6,760 bases of DNA from Alphaproteobacteria bacterium (GTDB taxonomy: Bacteria > Pseudomonadota > Alphaproteobacteria > Reyranellales > Reyranellaceae), in assembly GCA_013290035.1 (NCBI GenBank), contig JABCYT010000187.1, positions 1 to 6,760 on the forward strand, in the 5' to 3' direction. The notes below the pieces were generated by a model, which saw nothing but the letters and a program-made list of their open reading frames with translations, did no database searches and was not told the DNA's origin. The position numbers and the translations under genes were made by a program. Positions within the stretch are counted from its first letter, which is position 1; the number at the start of each line of letters is the position of its first letter. Below are positions 1 to 6,760 of this stretch, piece by piece.

Positions 1-1
1 G

Positions 2-349
2 CTCTGCCTGGCGCTCTATCTCGCCGCCATCAAGCGCCGCCAGGAACTCGCCAACAGCGGCATCGAAAGCCGCGAGGTGCTGCGCATGTATTCGGTCGAG
101 CTGATCGACCGCTACGCCGAGATGTCCGCCACCGGGGCGCTGATCTTCTACAGCCTGTTCGTGATGTCGGCCAATGCCCGGCTGGTATGGACCATCCCGT
201 TGGTGATCTTCGGCCTCTATCGCTACTGGTACGTCGTCGAGCACCTCGACGGCGGCGAATCGCCGACCGATGCCGTGCTGACCGACCTGCCGCTGGCCGT
301 CGCCATCGTGATCTGGATCGGCGTCTGCGTGGTCGCGCTGGCGCACTAG
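2..349 (+). CDS. UbiA-family prenyltransferase, C-terminal part (decaprenyl-phosphate phosphoribosyltransferase-like)
   Basis: Only the last 115 codons are in the window; the 5' part lies to the left, and the gene ends with TAG at 347-349. The visible protein is an integral membrane segment. It has a hydrophobic stretch at the edge, then a basic loop (KRRQELANSG, followed by SREVLRMYS), then three further hydrophobic spans near visible residues 43-58, 62-79 and 96-114. The pattern KRR.EL...R.VL..Y, then GLYRYWYVVE and SPTDAVLTDLPL, resembles the C-terminal third of the UbiA branch that transfers phosphoribose to decaprenyl phosphate. That step belongs to decaprenyl-phosphoryl-arabinose synthesis at the cytoplasmic membrane. 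The family call comes from remembered conservation. The substrate is less certain because the aspartate-rich catalytic motifs lie outside the window. Another UbiA prenyltransferase is the main alternative. Confidence 0.72.
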   Translation, partial: LCLALYLAAIKRRQELANSGIESREVLRMYSVELIDRYAEMSATGALIFYSLFVMSANARLVWTIPLVIFGLYRYWYVVEHLDGGESPTDAVLTDLPLAVAIVIWIGVCVVALAH

Positions 350-1353
350 GCCAGGTTGTCGACATCGTTGCGCAGCCCGAGGCCGCCGCGAAAGCGCGCG
401 AGATTGTCGAGGAAGATGTCGAAGATCGCCTCGTTCTGGCCGAGCGAGTGGCTGGCGGTGTGCGGCGAGACGATGACGTTGGGCATGTCCCACAGCGGTG
501 AGGCGGGATCGAGCGGCTCGCGCTCGACGACATCGAGATAGGCGCCGGCCAGATGGCCGCTTTTAAGGGCTGAGATCACGTCACGCTCTACCGCGATCTC
601 GCCGCGGGCGACGTTGATGAAATGGCTGCCGGCCGGCATGGCGGCGAAGGCCGCCGCATTGGCGATGCCGCGCGTCAGCGGCGAGGCCGGGCAGCACAGG
701 ATCAGCCAGTCGGCTTTGGGCAGCACGTCCAGGAGCTGCCCATAGGCGATCGTGCGGTCGCAGGGCTCGACCGCCTCTGCGCTGCGCCGCGCGCCGACCA
801 CGCTCATGCCCAGCATCTTCAACAGGGCCGCGATGTTGCGCCCGATCGGACCGAGACCCACGATCACCGCGCACTGGCCCTTGAGGTCGCGCGGTGAACG
901 CTCGCCCAGCCTGGGCTCCCAGGCGTGCCGGCGCTGGGCATCGGCCAGCAGCGGGAAGCGGCGGTTGAGCGCGATGAGGGCGCCCAGGGTGCTGTGGGAG
1001 ACGGTGACCGCCGTGGCCCCCGAGGCGGTCGTCACCTTGACGCCGCGTCCGCGCAATTCGCGATAGAGCGGCCGCTCGGCGCCGGCCGGGTGGATCTGCA
1101 GCCATTTGAGGCCGGGCGACTTGCGCAGCACGGTCTCGAAGCCTTTCAGCTCGGGTGTCGGATTGTCCTTGCTCGAGCGGCCGGTGACCTCGCGGGTCAT
1201 GAAGGCGATGTCGGCCTCGCAGGGGCCGTCGGCCGCCAGCGCCTCTTCAGCCGTGCGGAAGGAGAGGCCACCCGCGGGAACGGCGGCCTCGATGCGGGAG
1301 CCCCACGTTTTGAGCGCATGGGCGGAGAGCAGCAGGGTGAGCGGGCGGGTCAT
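346..1353 (-). CDS. NAD-dependent D-2-hydroxyacid dehydrogenase
   Basis: This is a complete 335-residue cytoplasmic oxidoreductase of the D-isomer-specific 2-hydroxyacid dehydrogenase family, which interconverts 2-oxoacids and D-2-hydroxyacids with NAD(P)H. The dinucleotide fold carries GLGPIG at residues 166-171. The catalytic triad is visible as Arg250 (NVARGE), Glu279 (VEREPLD) and His298 (SPHTA). The segment ATAVTVSHSTLGALIALNRR near 113-132 is the usual helix preceding the nucleotide-binding domain. Length is normal for the family. I chose the ATG at 1351-1353 (MTRPLTLLLS). The frame stays open for 25 more codons, but these run into the palindromic repeat and read as its typical peptide SFAALRMT, so a longer start is probably an artefact. 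The ribosome-binding site before the chosen start is weak (GGCGGG). The substrate cannot be told. The repeat separates the gene from the ABC operon upstream, so cotranscription is uncertain. Confidence 0.92.
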   Translation of the reverse strand: MTRPLTLLLSAHALKTWGSRIEAAVPAGGLSFRTAEEALAADGPCEADIAFMTREVTGRSSKDNPTPELKGFETVLRKSPGLKWLQIHPAGAERPLYRELRGRGVKVTTASGATAVTVSHSTLGALIALNRRFPLLADAQRRHAWEPRLGERSPRDLKGQCAVIVGLGPIGRNIAALLKMLGMSVVGARRSAEAVEPCDRTIAYGQLLDVLPKADWLILCCPASPLTRGIANAAAFAAMPAGSHFINVARGEIAVERDVISALKSGHLAGAYLDVVEREPLDPASPLWDMPNVIVSPHTASHSLGQNEAIFDIFLDNLARFRGGLGLRNDVDNLA

Positions 1354-1397
1354 GCCCGCCGAGACTAAAGGCTGTCCCGTATGAGTGTCATGGGAGT

Positions 1398-1453
1398 TTG
1401 TCATCCTGAGCGCAGCGAAGGATCGCATGCCTTCGCTGCGCTCAGGATGACAA
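1398..1453. repeat. Perfect palindromic intergenic repeat of the HPERSEG/FAALRMT type
   Basis: Bases 1398-1421 are the exact reverse complement of 1430-1453, giving a 24-bp stem with an 8-nt loop at 1422-1429 (atcgcatg). One frame on each strand translates to the phrase HPERSEG...FAALRMT. From general knowledge, that phrase marks a dispersed palindromic repeat found between genes in many proteobacteria and often mis-annotated as protein. Here it starts 13 bases beyond the stop codon of the solute-binding protein gene and lies about 45 bases before the dehydrogenase start. In RNA it would form a very stable hairpin. It could limit read-through or protect the 3' end of the ABC operon mRNA. No T-tract follows it on the minus strand, so it is not a canonical intrinsic terminator. 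Confidence 0.93.
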
Positions 1454-1465
1454 TGAGGCGCTATC

Positions 1466-2623
1466 TCAAGCGGCTAAAAATTCGTTCCATTTCTCCGTGT
1501 AGTATTCGAGGTTCTTGGGCCGCGTGTTCCAGACGAAGACGCGCTCGGCGCGGTCGGCCAGCGAGCCGCCGTCGCGGCCCTCGCCGCCATAGACCTCCTT
1601 CACCAGCTTGGGATCGAGGTATTTCTCGTAATTGTTGACGGTCGAGAAATAGCCGATCTCCGACTGGCGGGCGCCGGGATAGCCTTCCATCCAGTAGTTC
1701 AGCCATTCGTAGCAGGCGTCGAGGTTCTTGGTCTCGGCGGCGATGCCGTAGCCGTTGCACCAGGCGCGATAGCCCTCCTTGGCGACCGCGTAGTGCATGG
1801 GAATACCCTTGCTCGCGACCTCGACGACCACCGGCCACCAGGCGTCGGCGATCCACACCTCTTCCGAGGCCATCAGGTTGACCAGCTCGCCATAGGCCTT
1901 CCACATGGCGCGGAAGTGGCCTTCCTTCTTCTTCTCCTTGAGGAAGGCCACGACGGTGTCGACCTCCTTCTCGCTCATGTTGCTGATGTCTTTCGGATCG
2001 AGCAGGCCCAACGCACGCATGCCCATGGCGGCGTTCAGCATGCCCAGCCAGTCGATGCCGAACATCGCCACCTTGCCGCGCCATTTGGGATTGAACAGCT
2101 CGCCCCAGGAGAGCGTGTTGTTCTCGGCCGGGATCTTGCCGGCGTTGTAGCCGATCGAATCCATCTGGAAGAACATCGGCGCGAACGACACCTTGGTGCG
2201 CGCCTCGTCGAGATACATCATGCGGCCGGGATTGGCGCCGTAGCCCAGCGGCGCGGTCGGCGTGGCGCGGCCGTCCTTCAGCAGCGCGTTGAGCTTCGAC
2301 CAGTTGGGCAGCCGCGAGATGTCGATCGGCTGCAACAGCTTCTCGCTGTTGGCGTAGGCCGCGAACGGCGCATCGAGCAGCACGCAGTCGACCGGCGCGG
2401 TGCGCAGGCGATCGACCCGCACCTGGGTCGAGGGATTGACGAACGGCCTGGGCGTGATGCCGGTGCGCTTGGCAAACTCGCCCAAGATGGCGTCGCGCAT
2501 GTCGTAGCTGGCGCCGGCGAGGTTGATCTGTTTGGCCTGGGCGTGGGCCGGACGGATGAGCGCCGGTGCGGCCAAGGTCGAAGCGCCGGCAGCGGCCAGC
2601 AGGTGGCGGCGTCTGATCAGCAT
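1466..2623 (-). CDS. ABC transporter periplasmic solute-binding protein, PotD-like (SBP_bac_8 type)
   Basis: This 385-residue protein would capture the substrate in the periplasm and deliver it to the two permeases encoded just upstream. The N-terminus is an export signal of Tat form: a basic RRR at 4-6 followed by HLLAAAGASTLAAPALI, with probable cleavage after AHA at residue 28. The mature part has the landmarks of the spermidine/putrescine-type binding proteins. These are SIGYNAGKI at 156-164, SWGELFNPKWRGKVAMF at 172-188, and an IADAWW segment at 258-263 where family members contact ligand. The ATG at 2621-2623 is preceded by a strong AGGAGA, which also overlaps the stop of the preceding permease gene. 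The frame is open further upstream, but that stretch lies within the permease gene and looks non-native. The gene is last in the operon and ends just before the palindromic repeat. The family is secure. The ligand is not; linkage to RutA suggests a pyrimidine or cyclic amide rather than a polyamine. Confidence 0.93.
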   Translation of the reverse strand: MLIRRRHLLAAAGASTLAAPALIRPAHAQAKQINLAGASYDMRDAILGEFAKRTGITPRPFVNPSTQVRVDRLRTAPVDCVLLDAPFAAYANSEKLLQPIDISRLPNWSKLNALLKDGRATPTAPLGYGANPGRMMYLDEARTKVSFAPMFFQMDSIGYNAGKIPAENNTLSWGELFNPKWRGKVAMFGIDWLGMLNAAMGMRALGLLDPKDISNMSEKEVDTVVAFLKEKKKEGHFRAMWKAYGELVNLMASEEVWIADAWWPVVVEVASKGIPMHYAVAKEGYRAWCNGYGIAAETKNLDACYEWLNYWMEGYPGARQSEIGYFSTVNNYEKYLDPKLVKEVYGGEGRDGGSLADRAERVFVWNTRPKNLEYYTEKWNEFLAA

Positions 2624-2629
2624 GTCCTG

Positions 2630-2635
2630 TCTCCT
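2630..2635 (-). promoter_or_regulatory. Ribosome-binding site of the solute-binding protein gene
   Basis: On the minus strand AGGAGA stands six bases before the ATG at 2621-2623 and overlaps the TAG stop of the upstream permease gene (2634-2636). It fixes the start at the signal-peptide methionine and suggests translational coupling. The core GGAGACAGG also occurs before rutA. Confidence 0.8.
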
Positions 2636-3473
2636 ATGCGCTTGAGGATCTTCTGAGGCTTGTCGATCGCCGCATGGCCCAGAAGGCCAGGGTGAAGAAC
2701 AGCACGGCGATGAGAGAGAAGAAGGTGGTGGTGGTGCCGACGGCATAGATCTCGGGCGTGAGCTGGCGGTCGAGCTGGGCCATGACGGCGAGCGGCAGGG
2801 TGGCGTCGGGGCCGGTCGTGAACATGCTGCGGGCGTATTCATCGTAGGAGAGCGAAAAGCCGAACAGGCCGGCGCCGATCACGCCGGGCAGGACGAGCGG
2901 CAGGGTGATGCGGCGGAAGGCCGTCAGGCGCGAGGCGCCCAGGGTCAGCGCCGCCTCCTCGACCTTCTTGTCGAAGCGATTGAACACCGCGAGCATGGTC
3001 AGGAAGCCGAACGGCAGGGTCCACGAGACCTGGACCAGGAAGGTCGTGGTGTCCCACGACAGCTCGACGCCCATCAGCCGCATCATGATGGCAAAGCCGA
3101 AGCCCACCAGGATGCCGGGCGCCATGATGCCCAGAAGCATCAGGTAGAAGAACCAGCCGTTGCCGCGGAACTGGCCGCGCATGGCCTGCGCCGCCATCAC
3201 CGAAAGCACGATGGTGGTGGCCGAGCAGGCGAGCGCCAGCAGCGAGGAGCGCACCAGCGGCGGCTTGAAATCGTTCATGACGGTGGCGCGCCACAGCTCC
3301 TCGTACCAATGAAGCGACGTGCCGTTCATTGGAAATGTCGTGCCGCCGGTCGGGCCGCTGAAGGACAACAGGCCCAGCGTGAAGATCGGCAGCCATTGGT
3401 AGGCGAGGAAGACCAGCGTGATGGCGCCCAGGATCCAGCCGGTCAGGCTGAGGCGTCCCTTCCAGCCGATCAT
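2634..3473 (-). CDS. ABC transporter permease, PotC-like
   Basis: This 279-residue inner-membrane protein is one of the two channel-forming subunits of the importer. Hydrophobic spans are visible near residues 12-36, 74-97, 107-132, 143-164, 193-209 and 246-267, as in the six-helix permeases of this class. The cytoplasmic coupling loop that docks on the ATPase is complete: EAALTLGASRLTAFRRITLPLVLPG from residue 173, with the conserved Gly179 and the LP pair at 195-196. SLSYDEY at 207-213 is a typical PotC-class feature after the loop. The ATG at 3471-3473 overlaps the TGA of the preceding permease gene in the sequence ATGA, which decides the start and indicates coupled translation. The stop lies 10 bases before the solute-binding protein gene. 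The family is clear; the substrate is not shown. Confidence 0.94.
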   Translation of the reverse strand: MIGWKGRLSLTGWILGAITLVFLAYQWLPIFTLGLLSFSGPTGGTTFPMNGTSLHWYEELWRATVMNDFKPPLVRSSLLALACSATTIVLSVMAAQAMRGQFRGNGWFFYLMLLGIMAPGILVGFGFAIMMRLMGVELSWDTTTFLVQVSWTLPFGFLTMLAVFNRFDKKVEEAALTLGASRLTAFRRITLPLVLPGVIGAGLFGFSLSYDEYARSMFTTGPDATLPLAVMAQLDRQLTPEIYAVGTTTTFFSLIAVLFFTLAFWAMRRSTSLRRSSSA

Positions 3474-4339
3474 CGCTCGGCCCCAAGCCGGCGGATGTCG
3501 ACGACGCGCAGCGCGATGACGACACCCACCAGCATGCAGATCATCAAGAGCACCGCGACCACCGAAGCGGCGCGGATCTGCGAGCCTTCGTAGAAAAGCA
3601 GGACGAGATTGGAGAGCAGCGCGTGCTTGTTGCCGCCGATGGTGGCGACGGTGGCGAAGTCGGACATGACGTTGAGAAAGACCAGCACCTGACCGATCAC
3701 CACGCCCGGCAGGGTGAGCGGAAAGACGATGCGACGGAACACCGTGAACGGCGTGGCCTTGAGCGTCATCGCCGCCTCGCGCAGCTGGGGCGCGATGGCG
3801 TTCAGCATGTAGACCACGGGGCCGGCCGCCAGCATGGTGTAGAGCGAGACCTGCGCCATGGTGATGCCGGTGCGCGAATAGAGGAACGCCTCGATCGGCG
3901 ACTGGGTGGCGCCGACGAACATCAGGGTCTGGTTGATCACGCCGTTGACGCCCAGGAACGGCACCCAGGCGATGGCGCGGATCAAGGTGCTGGTCCAGAA
4001 CGGGACGACGAAGGCCAGGAACAGCGCCAGCCGCCAGCCCGGACTCCTGACCTTCATCACCAGGAAATAGGCGATGCAGTAGCCCAGCACGCCGGTGACC
4101 GCCATCAACGTCGCCGTATGGACGATCGTGCTCAGCGCGAGCTTCAGGTAGGTCTGGTTGGCGAAGAACCGCGCATAGTTGTCGAAGGTGAGCGGGCTTG
4201 CCGTCGAGAAGGCGCGGCCGCCCCAGAACGAGACCCAGACCAGCAGCACGATCGGCACCACGACGACGCCCAGCATCCAGGCCGCTGCGGGAACGGCCAG
4301 CCAATAGCTGGCGGGCGAGCGGATGCGGATGGTGCTCAT
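3470..4339 (-). CDS. ABC transporter permease, PotB-like
   Basis: This 289-residue inner-membrane subunit pairs with the PotC-like permease to form the translocation path. Hydrophobic spans are seen near residues 12-37, 66-94, 103-128, 160-179, 206-225 and 256-279. The periplasmic loop after the first helix contains PLTFDNYARFF, which is common in PotB/CysT-type permeases. The ATPase-docking loop starts at Glu188 (EAAMTLKATPFTVFRRI) and ends in FPLTLPG. The usual glycine of the EAA loop (EAA..LG) is replaced here by Lys194, while the partner permease keeps its glycine. The ATG at 4337-4339 overlaps the ATPase stop codon as ATGA, and the gene's own stop overlaps the next permease start in the same way. 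Membership of the spermidine/putrescine/iron-type importer class is firm. The ligand is unknown. Confidence 0.94.
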   Translation of the reverse strand: MSTIRIRSPASYWLAVPAAAWMLGVVVVPIVLLVWVSFWGGRAFSTASPLTFDNYARFFANQTYLKLALSTIVHTATLMAVTGVLGYCIAYFLVMKVRSPGWRLALFLAFVVPFWTSTLIRAIAWVPFLGVNGVINQTLMFVGATQSPIEAFLYSRTGITMAQVSLYTMLAAGPVVYMLNAIAPQLREAAMTLKATPFTVFRRIVFPLTLPGVVIGQVLVFLNVMSDFATVATIGGNKHALLSNLVLLFYEGSQIRAASVVAVLLMICMLVGVVIALRVVDIRRLGAER

Positions 4340-5472
4340 TGGCCGGCCCCGGCATGCAGGACCGCGGCCTCCGCCGGCCAACCCAGCACCGTCCGCTGGC
4401 CCGGCACGATGCGCGCGGCGTGGGCGCCGAACTGATCGTATTTCAGGACCTCGCCGTCCGAACGCTCGAAGACGTGGCGGCGAACGGCCCCGAAATATTC
4501 GACCGCCGTACACACCGCCGACAGGCGATTGACGTGCCGTTCCGACAGCGCGTCGGTGAGTTGCTCGGCGCGCACCGAGAAGGACACCTCGCTGCCCAGC
4601 ATGGGCGGCGGGGCGACCCACGGCACGAGAAACATGCCGACCGGCGTTTCGATCCGGAGCATGCCGGCCAGCACCTCCTTCACGCGGCCGCGAAAGACGT
4701 TGTTGCCCTGCACGAAGCCCGCGACGAAGGCGGTCGCCGGGCGCTGCAGGATCTCCTCCGGCGGGCCCTGCTGCTCGATGCGCGCATGGTTCATGACCAC
4801 GACCAGATCGCCCAGGGAGAAGGCCTCGTTCTGGTCGTGCGTCACCCAGATGAAGGAGATGCCGGTGCGCTGCTGCAAGAGCTTCAGCTCCAGCATCACG
4901 GTCTCGCGCAGCGAATAGTCGAGCGCGCCGATCGGCTCGTCGAGCAGCAGGATACGAGGCTCGGTGATCATGGCGCGCGCCAGCGCCACCCTCTGGCGCT
5001 GACCGCCCGACAGGCTGGCGGGCTTGCGGTCGGCGAGACCGTCGATCTCGAAGGATTTCAGGATATGCTGGACCCGTTGCGCGATCTCGGCCCTGGGCTT
5101 CTTCAGCATCTCGAGGCCGAAGCCCACCTGCTTGGCCACGGTCATGTGCGGGAACAACGCGAAGTCCTGGAACATCATGGCGATGTCGCGCTGCCATGGC
5201 GGGTCGCGGGTCGCCTCCTTGCCGCCGATCAGGACGTCGCCGCCGTCCGGCTCCTCGAGGCCTGCAATGCAGCGCAAGGTCGTGGTCTTGCCGCAGCCCG
5301 ACGGGCCCAGCAGGCAGACGAACTGGCCCTTGCTCACCTTCAGCGAGACGCCGTCGACGGCGGTGAAGTCGCCGTAGCGCTTGCGGATGTTTATCAGCTC
5401 GAGGTCGAGCTGTGGCCTTGCGTGGGCCGGCGCGGCGGCGCCCTCGACGGGATCGTGCGCCAAGGCGTCCAC
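4336..5472 (-). CDS. ABC transporter ATP-binding protein, PotA-like
   Basis: This 378-residue cytoplasmic ATPase powers the importer. All nucleotide-binding motifs are intact: Walker A GPSGCGKTT at 56-64, Q-loop Gln102 (MMFQDFALFPHM), signature LSGGQRQR at 154-161, Walker B ILLLDEP at 174-180, D-loop GALD at 182-185 and switch His212. After about residue 245 comes a regulatory extension (GNNVFRGRV..., later VSFSVRAEQL) matching the TOBE domain of PotA/FbpC-type ATPases. Total length is normal for that class. The start is taken as GTG at 5470-5472, one base after the TGA of rutA, so translation is probably coupled; the ribosome-binding site is poor (GGCGG). Residues 1-22 are an Ala/Pro-rich lead before the conserved core, so a slightly later start is possible. 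The gene overlaps the PotB-like gene by four bases. Confidence 0.94.
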   Translation of the reverse strand: MDALAHDPVEGAAAPAHARPQLDLELINIRKRYGDFTAVDGVSLKVSKGQFVCLLGPSGCGKTTTLRCIAGLEEPDGGDVLIGGKEATRDPPWQRDIAMMFQDFALFPHMTVAKQVGFGLEMLKKPRAEIAQRVQHILKSFEIDGLADRKPASLSGGQRQRVALARAMITEPRILLLDEPIGALDYSLRETVMLELKLLQQRTGISFIWVTHDQNEAFSLGDLVVVMNHARIEQQGPPEEILQRPATAFVAGFVQGNNVFRGRVKEVLAGMLRIETPVGMFLVPWVAPPPMLGSEVSFSVRAEQLTDALSERHVNRLSAVCTAVEYFGAVRRHVFERSDGEVLKYDQFGAHAARIVPGQRTVLGWPAEAAVLHAGAGQ

Positions 5473-5473
5473 G

Positions 5474-6553
<1,080 letters not shown>

Positions 6554-6558
6554 CCTGT

Positions 6559-6564
6559 CTCCCT
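6559..6564 (-). promoter_or_regulatory. Ribosome-binding site of rutA
   Basis: Minus-strand AGGGAG lies five bases before the ATG at 6551-6553. It supports this start over the in-frame ATG at 6620-6622, because the conserved RutA N-terminus (MEIGVFIPIG) begins exactly here. Confidence 0.75.
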
Positions 6565-6650
6565 GCGTGGTCTCGCCCGTACTGCATTGCAGCAACTCCC
6601 ATGCCACCTGCACGAAATGCATCGGTATCCATCACTTCAGGGAGCTTCCG

Positions 6651-6670
6651 CCGGTTTCCGCCGGTTTCCG
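6651..6670. repeat. Short 10-bp tandem repeat, two copies
   Basis: The unit ccggtttccg occurs twice head to tail, with a further partial ttccg just before it at 6646-6650. The period is about one helical turn, which would fit adjacent protein sites on one face of the DNA. It may equally be chance slippage. It lies about 100 bases upstream of the rutA start. Confidence 0.6.
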
Positions 6671-6760
6671 CCCAGCCTCCTCCCACCGAACCGGTGCGAA
6701 CCCGCGCCGCCTCAGGCGCCTGATATCGTTGACGAATCCAGCGGGCGGATTTTGGCAGGA

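Larger units (their letters stand above)
6554..6760 (-). promoter_or_regulatory. Leader and probable promoter region of the rutA operon
   Basis: No convincing gene is seen on either strand in these 207 bases. The stretch must hold the promoter unless transcription enters from further right. I could not fix -35/-10 boxes. Elements seen are a 12-bp perfect palindrome at 6712-6723 (tcaggcgcctga), a dyad caccg-aac-cggtg at 6684-6696, and two tandem copies of ccggtttccg at 6651-6670. No site like the E. coli RutR operator (TTGACCA-N2-TGGTCAA) is present. Which of these elements, if any, is an operator is unknown. Confidence 0.5.

Noticed and set aside
346..1353. Dehydrogenase as a replacement for RutE in pyrimidine breakdown
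   Set aside because: RutE reduces malonic semialdehyde to a 3-hydroxyacid, whereas this family acts on 2-oxo/2-hydroxyacids. A strong hairpin also separates it from the operon, so the link is unsupported.
1398..1453. Intrinsic terminator for the ABC operon
   Set aside because: The stem is strong, but no T-run follows on the minus strand and the same repeat type is dispersed between genes generally. I list it as a repeat with a possible, unproven role.
1793..2656. Rightward open frame of 287 codons opposite the binding protein gene
   Set aside because: It is antisense to a clear PotD-like protein, has a composition-biased translation and shows no recognisable motifs.
2634..4355. Single 573-residue frame read through both permease regions
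   Set aside because: Only the part from 3473 leftward shows permease features. The upstream part is out of frame with the PotB-like permease, and its translation is Arg/Gly/Ala-rich noise.
6690..6710. T-arm-like GGTTCG on the minus strand suggesting a tRNA
   Set aside because: The flanks do not form a T stem, and no acceptor or anticodon arm can be drawn around it.

Overview
The window reads as chromosomal DNA of a high-GC alphaproteobacterium. I infer this from the GC-rich codon use, the gene families, and a copy of the dispersed palindromic repeat that translates as HPERSEG...FAALRMT. The genus cannot be fixed from this sequence. Apart from the first 349 bases, every supported gene lies on the minus strand.

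Layout, left to right: (1) positions 2-349 (+) hold the C-terminal end of a UbiA-type prenyltransferase, most like decaprenyl-phosphate phosphoribosyltransferase. (2) 346-1353 (-) is a complete NAD-dependent D-2-hydroxyacid dehydrogenase. Its stop codon overlaps the convergent UbiA-type stop in the palindrome CTAG. (3) 1398-1453 is a perfect 24-bp inverted repeat with an 8-nt loop. (4) 1466-6553 (-) is a compact five-gene operon. In transcription order it encodes a RutA-type pyrimidine monooxygenase, a PotA-like ATPase, a PotB-like permease, a PotC-like permease and a PotD-like Tat-exported solute-binding protein. The junctions are a 1-nt gap, two ATGA overlaps and a 10-nt gap. (5) 6554-6760 is the leader and probable promoter region of that operon. 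It contains short palindromes and a 10-bp tandem repeat but no gene that I can see.

The notable point is the pairing of RutA with a complete ABC importer of the spermidine/putrescine class. RutA is the flavin enzyme that opens the uracil/thymine ring between N3 and C4. In the known E. coli operon, rutA is followed by rutB-G, and uptake is by the RutG permease. Here none of rutB-G is present in the window. The simplest inference is an uptake-plus-ring-opening module for a pyrimidine or a related cyclic amide, with the flavin reductase and later steps encoded elsewhere. The substrate is not shown by the sequence. The dehydrogenase beyond the palindrome is probably a separate transcription unit.
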